Source: an uncultured Collinsella sp. (GTDB lineage Bacteria > Actinomycetota > Coriobacteriia > Coriobacteriales > Coriobacteriaceae). Taken from it: DNA of 8,332 bases. The number at the start of each line of letters is the position of its first letter. Positions within the stretch are counted from its first letter, which is position 1. Positions 1 to 5,744 of this stretch are shown here, piece after piece. The position numbers were made by a program, and so were the translations under genes. The stretch spans positions 1-8,332 of the forward strand of contig CAADTZ010000109.1 in assembly GCA_900752015.1 (NCBI GenBank), given 5' to 3'. A model generated the notes under the pieces. The model was given only the letters and a program-made list of their open reading frames with translations, ran no database searches and was not told the origin of the DNA.

Positions 1-981
1 CACGCTGGAGCTGGCCATGACGCCGCCCTTCTTGACGGCATCGTTGAGCATGGCGAGCGCGCAGGTCGTGCCGGGGCCACCGCAGGTGCCTACGCCGATG
101 ATCTCGAGGATGCGGGCAACGGAGTCACCGATGGCAGGCGTGGGGGCCAGCGACAGGTCGACGATGCCCTTCTCGACGCCCAAGCGATGAGCGGCCTCGC
201 GGCTCATGAGCTCGCCGGCGCGGGTGATCTTAAAGGCGGTCTGCTTAATCTTCTCGGCGACTTCCATCATCGATGCGGAATCGGGCAGCGTTTCCAGGGC
301 TGCGGCCATAACGCCGGGGCCCGAGACGCCTACGTTGATGACGGCGTCGGCCTCGCCACCGCCGTGGACGGCGCCCGCCATAAACGGGGAGTCCTCGACC
401 ATGTTGGCAAAGCAGACAAATTTGGAAGCGCCGACGGAGTCCTGGTCGGCCGTGAGTTTAGCGGCATCGATGATGGTCTGGGCGGCCATGAGCACGGCGT
501 CCATGTTGATACCGGCGCGCAGGCTGGCGACGTTGACGCTGGAGCAGACGCGGCTCGTGGTGGCGAGCGCCTGGGGGATGGACTGGATGACGCGGCGGTC
601 GGCGTCGCCGATGCCCTTCTGGACGAGTGCGGAGAAGCCGCCCAGGTAATCGATGCCGAGTGTCTCGGCCGCGCGGTCGAGGGCGTGCGCGATGGGGGTG
701 AGGTCCTCATCCTTGCAGCACGCGGCGATCTGCGCCACCGGGGTGACGGAAACGCGCTTGTTGACGATGGGGATACCGTACTCGCGCTCGAGGTTCTCGG
801 CGGTCTCGACCAGATGCTCAGCCGTGTGCGTCACGTGGTCGTAGATCTTCGTGCACATGCGGTCGAGGTTCTCGTCGCCGCAACCCATGAGCGAAACACC
901 CATGGTGATGGTCCTGATGTCGAGGTTCTGTTCCTCAACCATGCCGCGGGTTTCCGCGATTTCTGCGGGCGTGATCGCCAT
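1..981 (-). CDS. PFL family (DUF711/UPF0210) protein, partial
   Basis: The N-terminal 327 codons of a PFL-family protein (UPF0210/DUF711) are present; the C-terminus lies beyond the left edge. Family members I know are about 450 residues, so roughly a quarter is missing. Recognisable family blocks in order are NLDIRTITMGVSLMGC (19-34), a VSVTP motif, FANMVEDSPFMAGAVHG-like sequence, VINVGVSGPGV, KTAFKITR, GIVDLSLAPTPAIGDSVA, and NDAVKKGGVMA near the edge. The ATG at 981 is preceded by AGGAG seven bases upstream and gives the usual ~14-residue lead before the EEQNLDIRT block. The family is predicted cytosolic with a pyruvate formate-lyase-like fold, but its reaction is unknown to me. An ACT-domain protein often sits next to it in other genomes; here the upstream neighbour is metH, 108 bases away behind a hairpin, so it is probably transcribed separately. 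Confidence 0.9.
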   Translation of the reverse strand, partial: MAITPAEIAETRGMVEEQNLDIRTITMGVSLMGCGDENLDRMCTKIYDHVTHTAEHLVETAENLEREYGIPIVNKRVSVTPVAQIAACCKDEDLTPIAHALDRAAETLGIDYLGGFSALVQKGIGDADRRVIQSIPQALATTSRVCSSVNVASLRAGINMDAVLMAAQTIIDAAKLTADQDSVGASKFVCFANMVEDSPFMAGAVHGGGEADAVINVGVSGPGVMAAALETLPDSASMMEVAEKIKQTAFKITRAGELMSREAAHRLGVEKGIVDLSLAPTPAIGDSVARILEIIGVGTCGGPGTTCALAMLNDAVKKGGVMASSSV

Positions 982-1016
982 CCTTGCGCTCCTATCTGCC
1001 AAAACGAGCATAGTCT

Positions 1017-1045
1017 TATCTATTCTAACGTGCCGCACGTGCCAA
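1017..1045 (-). promoter_or_regulatory. Possible promoter of the PFL-family gene
   Basis: On the minus strand TTGGCA (1045-1040) is followed after 17 bases by TAGATA (1022-1017), 36 bases ahead of the ATG at 981. A better -10 match, TAGAAT (1027-1022), overlaps but has no -35 at the right distance. The -35 lies inside the hairpin at 1027-1064. The match is weak and is offered only because the gene needs its own promoter if that hairpin terminates metH transcription. Confidence 0.22.
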
Positions 1046-1064
1046 GTGGCGCGTGCGGCACGTT
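1027..1064 (-). terminator. Long hairpin after metH, probable terminator
   Basis: Perfect 13-base arms AACGTGCCGCACG (1027-1039) and CGTGCGGCACGTT (1052-1064) enclose TGCCAAGTGGCG, which itself pairs almost to the centre, giving a stem of about 16-17 bp. It begins 26 bases after the metH stop on the minus strand. On that strand it is followed by TTAGAATAGAT, which is AT-rich but not a true T-run, so termination may be incomplete. On the plus strand it is followed by TTTT including the end of the stem. Confidence 0.6.
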
Positions 1065-1089
1065 TTGGTGCTCGGTTGTTTCCGTTGTG

Positions 1090-3648
1090 TTACTGCCCAA
1101 AGACCTCTTCGGCGATGCGCGCGCTCTCGGCGGCGTCCTTGGCGTAGTAGTCAGCGCCGATCTGCTTGGCGTATTCGGGGGTGAGTACGGCGCCGCCTAC
1201 GATGATCTTGACGCCCGGCACCTCGGCATGAAGCAGCTTGATGGTCTCCTCCATGGCGACGACGGTGGTGGTCATAAGCGCCGAGAGGCCGACGAGCTTG
1301 ATGTCGCGCTCCTGTACGGTCTTGAGCACCTCTTGCGGGTCGACGTCGCGGCCCAGGTCAAAGACGGTGTAGCCGTAGTTATCGAGCAGCATTTTGACGA
1401 TGTTCTTGCCTATATCGTGGATATCGCCTTTAACGGTGGCCACGCAGATCTTGCCCTTGTCGGCGATCTCGCCGGCGGGCATCAGGCGCTTGATGGTGTC
1501 GAAGCCCACGCATGCGGCTTCGGCCGAGGCCATAAGCTGCGGCAAGAAGAACTTGCCCTGGTCAAAGAGGACGCCAACTTCGTCGAGGGCGGGGATAAAG
1601 TGATTGTTGATGAGGTCCATGGCATCGTGGTCTGCCAGCAGACGCTCGGTTTCGGCAGCGATCTCGCCTTTGCGGCCCGAGACGACCATTCGACGAATCG
1701 GGTCGTCGTTGCCGTCGGTGCCGGTGGTGCCAGCAGCAGGCGCGGCATCACTCGATGCGGCCTGAGCCGCTGCCGGGTTGGCGGCGATCTTGTACGGATC
1801 GGTCCAACCGGCATAGCGCTCGATGTATCCGGTCGAGCCCTCGTCCTCAACGCTCAGGACGCGATAGCTGTAGACGGTATCCATAAAGCGCTTGGAGCCC
1901 GGGTTCATGATGGGGGCGTCCAGGCCCGCGCCAAAGGCGGCGGCCAAAAAGACCGAGCCCAGCAGCGGGCGGGCAGGCAGGCCAAAGCTGATGTTCGACA
2001 CACCGAGCGCGCATTTGACGCCCAGACGCTCCTTGCACAGGGACATGGCGCGCAGGATCTGCTCGGCCTGGCGTTGATTGGTCGAGGCGGTCATGACCAG
2101 GCAGTCGATGAGGATGCGGTCCGGTCCGATGCCGTAGCGGGCAGCCTCGGCCACGATGCGCTCGGCGATGGCGAAGCGGGCCTCGGCGGTATCGGGGATG
2201 CCGCCTTCGTCGAGTGTGAGGCCGACAACGTTGGTGCCGTAGTGGGCGACCAGCGGAAAGATCTCATCCATGATCTGCTGCTTGCCATTGACCGAGTTGA
2301 TGATGGGCTTGCCGGCGTAGCGGCGCACGGCGGCCTCGACGGCTGCAGGATCGGTGGAGTCGATCTGCAGCGGCAGCAGAGTGGAGCCCTGGAGCTGTTC
2401 GGTCGCCTGTTGGATAATCTTGACCTCGTCGATCTCGGGCAGGCCCACGTTGACGTCCAGGATGTCGGCGCCCTGCTCCTGCTGGCTGATGCCCTGGCTC
2501 ACCACGTAGTCCAGATCGCCGTCGCGCAGGGCCTGCTGCAGGCGCTTTTTGCCGGTGGGGTTGATGCGCTCGCCGATGACGGCGATCTTGTGGCCGTCGC
2601 AGGGGAGGTCCACGACCGTTTGGGCGCTTGTGACCGACATGCTGGGCTTGCGGTGGCGCGGACTGGGCGTGTGGTTATCGATAAGCGTGCGCAGCGCTGC
2701 CATGTGCGCCGGCGTGGTGCCGCAGCAGCCGCCCACGACGCTCACGCCGTCGGCGATCATGCCGGCGACGGCCTCGGCGTACTCGGGTGCCTGGATATCG
2801 AAGACGGTGTTGCCGTCGTCGTCCACATGGGGGAGTCCTGCATTGGCCTGCACCATAACGGGCTTGTCGGTAACGGTGAGCATACGTGCGGCGAGTCCCC
2901 GGAGCTCGGCCGGTCCTTGGCTGCAGTTGATGCCCAAAACGTCGGCGCCGATGGCATCGAGCGTGATGGCGGCGACCTCGGGACTCGTTCCCAGGAAGGT
3001 GCGGCCGTCTTCCTCGAAGGTCATGGTGGCAAAGACGGGCAGGTCGGAGTTCTCGCGGCAGGCGAGGACCGCCGCCTTGATCTCGGCCAGGTCGGTCATA
3101 GTCTCGATAATAAAGAGGTCCACGCCCGCGGCGACGCCTGCGCGCACTTCCTCGGCAAAGAGGTCGTAGGCCTCGTCAAAGCTGAGGGTACCCAAGGGGC
3201 GAAGCAGCGCACCGATGGGGCCGATATCGCCGGCGACGTAGCGGGCACCAGCCGCGCGGGCGCAGGCGACAGCGGCGGCAAAGACATCTGCCACGGTGGC
3301 GGCGCCGTCGAGCTTGTGGGCATTGGCGCCAAAGGTGTTGGCGGTGATCACGTCGCAGCCAGCCTCGACGTACTGGCGCTGAATGTCGGTAATGACCTGG
3401 GGCTCCTCAAAGTTGAGCAGCTCGGGCAGGGCGCCCGCCTTCATGCCAGCGGCCTGCAACATGGTGCCCATGCCGCCGTCGAACAGCAGGTGCCCCGTGC
3501 CCTCTATGGCCGCACGCAGGCGATCGTCCTTAATGCGCAGATCGTCGATCGTGCGCGTCTTGTACGTGGCACCGTTGCGACGTGCGGCATCAACGGGTGC
3601 CGCCAATGCAGTGCCGTCAGAATCATGAGTGATAAGCGGAGTAAACAT
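1090..3648 (-). CDS. metH: Cobalamin-dependent methionine synthase, short form without activation domain
   Basis: 852 residues. It transfers the methyl group of 5-methyl-tetrahydrofolate via cobalamin to homocysteine, giving methionine in the cytosol. The order is: homocysteine-binding barrel (~50-325) with zinc ligands C242 in GINCS and C308/C309 in GGCCGTTP; pterin-binding barrel (~350-610) opening with VIGERINPTGKK; an Ala/Ser/Gly/Asp-rich linker (~621-650); B12 cap helices (~655-725, NNHFIPALDEVG); and the Rossmann cobalamin domain with the base-off motif GDIHDIG (741-747, ligand His744) and GGA near 818-820. The E. coli enzyme (~1227 residues) has a further AdoMet activation domain; here it is absent and encoded by the preceding gene. 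The TAG stop of that gene forms part of the AGGAG ribosome site six bases before this ATG, which fixes the start and suggests coupling. The N-terminus carries about 50 residues before the first barrel. Confidence 0.95.
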   Translation of the reverse strand: MFTPLITHDSDGTALAAPVDAARRNGATYKTRTIDDLRIKDDRLRAAIEGTGHLLFDGGMGTMLQAAGMKAGALPELLNFEEPQVITDIQRQYVEAGCDVITANTFGANAHKLDGAATVADVFAAAVACARAAGARYVAGDIGPIGALLRPLGTLSFDEAYDLFAEEVRAGVAAGVDLFIIETMTDLAEIKAAVLACRENSDLPVFATMTFEEDGRTFLGTSPEVAAITLDAIGADVLGINCSQGPAELRGLAARMLTVTDKPVMVQANAGLPHVDDDGNTVFDIQAPEYAEAVAGMIADGVSVVGGCCGTTPAHMAALRTLIDNHTPSPRHRKPSMSVTSAQTVVDLPCDGHKIAVIGERINPTGKKRLQQALRDGDLDYVVSQGISQQEQGADILDVNVGLPEIDEVKIIQQATEQLQGSTLLPLQIDSTDPAAVEAAVRRYAGKPIINSVNGKQQIMDEIFPLVAHYGTNVVGLTLDEGGIPDTAEARFAIAERIVAEAARYGIGPDRILIDCLVMTASTNQRQAEQILRAMSLCKERLGVKCALGVSNISFGLPARPLLGSVFLAAAFGAGLDAPIMNPGSKRFMDTVYSYRVLSVEDEGSTGYIERYAGWTDPYKIAANPAAAQAASSDAAPAAGTTGTDGNDDPIRRMVVSGRKGEIAAETERLLADHDAMDLINNHFIPALDEVGVLFDQGKFFLPQLMASAEAACVGFDTIKRLMPAGEIADKGKICVATVKGDIHDIGKNIVKMLLDNYGYTVFDLGRDVDPQEVLKTVQERDIKLVGLSALMTTTVVAMEETIKLLHAEVPGVKIIVGGAVLTPEYAKQIGADYYAKDAAESARIAEEVFGQ

Positions 3649-3657
3649 CGGGGGCTC

Positions 3658-4446
3658 CTAATGGCTGGAATAGCAGGTGGTGTGGGCGGCACGGAAGCGG
3701 CAGTTCTCGCGCATGAGGCAGATATTGCAGGTGGGGCGGCTTTGGGCGTCGTGGACCTCGCCGTCAAACAGGCCGATCACCGCGGTCACGCTTTTGGTGG
3801 GCATGAGCAGGCTGGTGGGCGTGACGGTCAGGCCGATGAGCCGCGTGGCATTGAGCGCATTGACGATCGAGCGCTGGGCCGAGAGCGGGCAGTCGCCGTA
3901 GCCGGGACTAAAGCGCCAGTTGCCGGCGAGCCCATGAACGGCGGCGTCCGTCTTGACCTGCTGGTCCATTTGCTCAACGGCGGCTTCCACGTAAGCGGAG
4001 CACGCGGCGTCGAGCACGGCGCCCTCCAGGGGATGTTGGGCTCCCGTGATGCGCAGGCGACGCTCGGCGTCCATGCCGAGGGTGCATGCCATGAGTGCGG
4101 CAAAGCGGGCGTCTTTGAGATGTCGATAGATATCGCGACCGCGCAGCTCAACGTTGGTGCCGACCAGGCGGATGCAAGGCTTGCCCTGCTCGTCCGCGCC
4201 CGTGGCATCGATGGCAAATACGCGGCGCACGCCACGGGGCTCAATGTCCAGTTCCAGACGTTCAACGACAAGCTCAATACGTCGGGACAGTTCGGGCTCA
4301 ATCTGCTGGCCGCCGTAACCCAGATACCGCAGCATCTCGGTACGGTCGACACGGGGATGGTGCGCAGCATCGACACGGTAAAGCGCCGGCGACGCAAGGT
4401 CGGCCGGCACCTCAACAACGGTTGTATCGATGTGCGGTTTTTCCAT
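3658..4446 (-). CDS. Stand-alone methionine synthase activation protein (AdoMet-binding)
   Basis: 262 residues, homologous to the C-terminal activation domain of MetH, which binds S-adenosylmethionine and remethylates cob(II)alamin during reductive rescue. The AdoMet signature RxxxGY appears as RFSPGYGDCPLSAQ (178-191), followed by the typical stretch RLIGLTVTPTSLLMPTKSV (202-220), the counterpart of the E. coli segment ending in the PGASVSG region. The last 25 residues hold a cysteine cluster, C240-x2-C243-x5-C249 plus C258, which I do not know from the fused E. coli domain. The ATG at 4446 shares its A with the TAA stop of metF (TAATG), so translation is probably coupled. An in-frame ATG at 4539 would lengthen the protein by 31 Arg/Pro-rich residues inside metF and is disfavoured. 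The metH start follows after nine bases. Confidence 0.9.
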   Translation of the reverse strand: MEKPHIDTTVVEVPADLASPALYRVDAAHHPRVDRTEMLRYLGYGGQQIEPELSRRIELVVERLELDIEPRGVRRVFAIDATGADEQGKPCIRLVGTNVELRGRDIYRHLKDARFAALMACTLGMDAERRLRITGAQHPLEGAVLDAACSAYVEAAVEQMDQQVKTDAAVHGLAGNWRFSPGYGDCPLSAQRSIVNALNATRLIGLTVTPTSLLMPTKSVTAVIGLFDGEVHDAQSRPTCNICLMRENCRFRAAHTTCYSSH

Positions 4447-5318
4447 TACCCCAGGCGCTCCATAATGGTCGCGGCGATCGCAGGACGGTTCATAGTGTAC
4501 AGGTGCAGGCCGTCGGCGCCGTGCTCCTTGAGGTCGCAAAGCTGGCGGGCTGCATAATCTACACCAGCTGCCTGCAGGCTCTCGGGGTCATTCTCGTACT
4601 TGGCGAGAATCTTGATGACGGGGGAGGGCAGCGACGCGCCGCACATAAAGACCATGCGGCTGATCTGTGACTTGCCCATAAACGGCATGATGCCCGCGGT
4701 AATGGGCACGGTGATGCCGGCCTTGTCGGCAAGCTCGCGAAAACGGTAGAAGCACTCGTTATCAAAGAAGAGCTGCGTCACAAAGAAGCTCGCGCCAGCG
4801 TCCTGTTTTTGCTTGAGGTGTTCGACCGAGAGGTTGAGATCCTCACAGGCAATGTGGCCCTCGGGGTAGGCTGCGGCGCCCACGCAAAAGCCGGCGTCGA
4901 CGAGCTCGGGGATGAGGTCGCGGGCGTAGGCGTAGTCCGAGGCGGGCTTGTCGTCCTCGGTCGCGCCGGCGGGGAGATCGCCACGCAGGGCCAGGATGTT
5001 TTCCACGCCGGCGGTGCGATACTCGTCGATCTTGGCGGCGATATCGGCATGCGAGCGGCCCACGCAGGTAAGGTGTGCAACCGAGGGTGTATCGAATTCG
5101 CTCGTAATCATATGCGCGATGGGGGCGGTGGTGGCGCCGTTGCCCGAGCCGCCGGCCGAGCAGGTGACCGAGACAAAGCTCGGCGAAAGCTTGCACAGAT
5201 TGCCTGCCACTTCGCGAGCCGTGTCGAGGGTCAGCTCGCCCTTGGGCGGGAACATCTCAAACGAAATGGGCGCGGTGCCCTGGGATGCTGCCTGCTTAAA
5301 AACCTCGTCGACGCGCAT
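4446..5318 (-). CDS. metF: 5,10-methylenetetrahydrofolate reductase
   Basis: 290 residues, close to the ~296 of E. coli MetF. This FAD-containing TIM barrel reduces 5,10-methylene- to 5-methyl-tetrahydrofolate, the methyl donor for the MetH encoded two genes downstream. Visible motifs are SFEMFPPKG (19-27, with Glu21 at the place of the catalytic Glu of E. coli MetF), LALRGD (109-114, flavin-contacting Asp114), YPEGH (151-155) and FVTQLFFD (179-186, with the folate-contacting Gln182). The ATG at 5318 has GAGGAG (5330-5325) at six bases; the longer frame to 5384 adds 22 residues with no ribosome site. It is the first gene of a three-gene operon and is divergent from glnN. No metV-like partner gene is adjacent, unlike in many acetogens. 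Confidence 0.96.
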   Translation of the reverse strand: MRVDEVFKQAASQGTAPISFEMFPPKGELTLDTAREVAGNLCKLSPSFVSVTCSAGGSGNGATTAPIAHMITSEFDTPSVAHLTCVGRSHADIAAKIDEYRTAGVENILALRGDLPAGATEDDKPASDYAYARDLIPELVDAGFCVGAAAYPEGHIACEDLNLSVEHLKQKQDAGASFFVTQLFFDNECFYRFRELADKAGITVPITAGIMPFMGKSQISRMVFMCGASLPSPVIKILAKYENDPESLQAAGVDYAARQLCDLKEHGADGLHLYTMNRPAIAATIMERLG

Positions 5319-5361
5319 ATCGTGCTCCTCTAGATACGTAATAGTGTGATGTGTTGTAAGG

Positions 5362-5390
5362 ATTCTACAGCACCACTGTGCCACGGTGGA
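5362..5390 (-). promoter_or_regulatory. Candidate promoter of the metF operon
   Basis: TAGAAT (5367-5362 on the minus strand) is a good -10 hexamer 44 bases before the metF ATG. With a 17-base spacer the -35 would be TCCACC (5390-5385), a poor match. The region also contains a small GTGG/CCAC dyad around 5371-5390. No T-box, SAM or B12-box consensus was found on this strand between 5319 and 5680. Confidence 0.35.
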
Positions 5391-5409
5391 GTTTCACTCG
5401 CTATTTGAG

Positions 5410-5508
5410 GATACCAATCAAAGATGCCTTGCTATCGGCTTTCTCTATAACAGAGCGGCTAATCTAGGCACGGACTATAAAGACTGGTATCTGATGCAAA
5501 ATACCAGT
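5410..5508. promoter_or_regulatory. Three ATACCA/TGGTAT half-sites, two forming a hairpin
   Basis: ATACCAAT occurs at 5411-5418, ACTGGTAT at 5483-5490 and ATACCAGT at 5501-5508. The last two are perfect 8-base complements around a 10-base loop. They lie between divergent metF and glnN and could be operator half-sites or a small cruciform. There is no T-run, so this is unlikely to be a terminator. Which gene it would serve is not evident. Confidence 0.35.
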
Positions 5509-5620
5509 TAATAGAGCTCCATTCCAAATTGACTACCCTTAAACCATGGGGAGAGGTCTGCTATTTATACAGTTGATTAGCTGTTGAGGGTGGCAACGCC
5601 GCCTCGATAGGGTAACCTCA

Positions 5621-5648
5621 TTGATTGGTTTCGCGACAGCAACATAAC
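5621..5648 (+). promoter_or_regulatory. Weak candidate promoter of glnN
   Basis: TTGATT (5621-5626) and CATAAC (5643-5648) are separated by 16 bases; each matches four of six consensus positions. It overlaps the dyad at 5629-5664, an arrangement that would allow a bound regulator to control initiation. Other pairs in the region are no better, so the placement is tentative. Confidence 0.22.
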
Positions 5649-5664
5649 GGTAATGTCGCGGAAA
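5629..5664 (+). promoter_or_regulatory. 36-base dyad before glnN (operator or leader stem-loop)
   Basis: TTTCGCGACA (5629-5638) pairs with TGTCGCGGAAA (5654-5664) through ten base pairs with one bulged G, around a 15-base loop. Read as DNA, five-base blocks fall every 11 bases: GTTTC 5628, GCAAC 5639, GTAAT 5650, GAAAC 5661. The GTAAT-n6-GAAAC pair resembles the GTnAC-n6-GAAAC pattern of actinobacterial GlnR sites with one mismatch. Assigning it to nitrogen control of glnN is inference. Confidence 0.4.
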
Positions 5665-5669
5665 CACGG

Positions 5670-5723
5670 CGAGTCTAAGCTATGACTCGTTCGTTAGTAA
5701 TCAACACCGCTTCTCACGCGGTG
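5670..5723 (+). promoter_or_regulatory. Two short stem-loops in the glnN leader
   Basis: CGAGTC (5670-5675) pairs with GACTCG (5684-5689) around an 8-base loop, and CACCGC (5705-5710) pairs with GCGGTG (5718-5723) around a 7-base loop. The second ends eight bases before the ribosome site. Neither is followed by a T-run, so neither is a terminator. They may shape the mRNA 5' end or stabilise it. Confidence 0.4.
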
Positions 5724-5731
5724 CCGATACG

Positions 5732-5738
5732 AAGGGAG
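5732..5738 (+). promoter_or_regulatory. Ribosome binding site deciding the glnN start
   Basis: AAGGGAG lies six bases before the ATG at 5745. The in-frame ATG at 5682 has only GGCGAG about nine bases upstream and sits within a stem-loop, so 5745 is preferred. Confidence 0.85.
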
Positions 5739-5744
5739 TTCCGT

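Larger units (their letters stand above)
5319..5744. other. Divergent intergenic region metF / glnN
   Basis: This 426-base stretch is clearly more AT-rich than its neighbours and carries the control signals for both flanking transcription units. From left to right it holds the metF ribosome site (5325-5330), a candidate metF promoter (5362-5390), the ATACCA/TGGTAT sites (5410-5508), an AT-rich middle with only tiny reading frames of no more than 14 codons, and a structured glnN leader (5629-5744). I see no RNA gene and no recognised riboswitch consensus. Confidence 0.7.

Noticed and set aside
4447..4539. A 31-residue N-terminal extension of the activation protein
   Set aside because: It would lie inside metF and is Arg/Pro-rich out-of-frame sequence; the TAATG junction at 4446 explains the start.
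187..4557. A 1456-codon open frame on the plus strand antisense to three genes
   Set aside because: It is in exact codon register with the PFL-family, metH and activation genes, all in the same frame. Its stop codons would require TTA, CTA or TCA in those genes, codons this GC-rich genome almost never uses. The product is an Asp/His/Gly/Val-rich string without a recognisable fold and has no ribosome site.
5370..5395. Possible cobalamin riboswitch, from the string CCACTGTG
   Set aside because: Only that short string matches; the conserved upstream GGTG context and a downstream B12 box are absent, and it lies on the strand leading to glnN, not the metF-metH operon.
5682..5744. A 21-residue upstream extension of glnN
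   Set aside because: The strong AAGGGAG site at 5732-5738 and the GSIII-like start at MADLTDRFG favour 5745.
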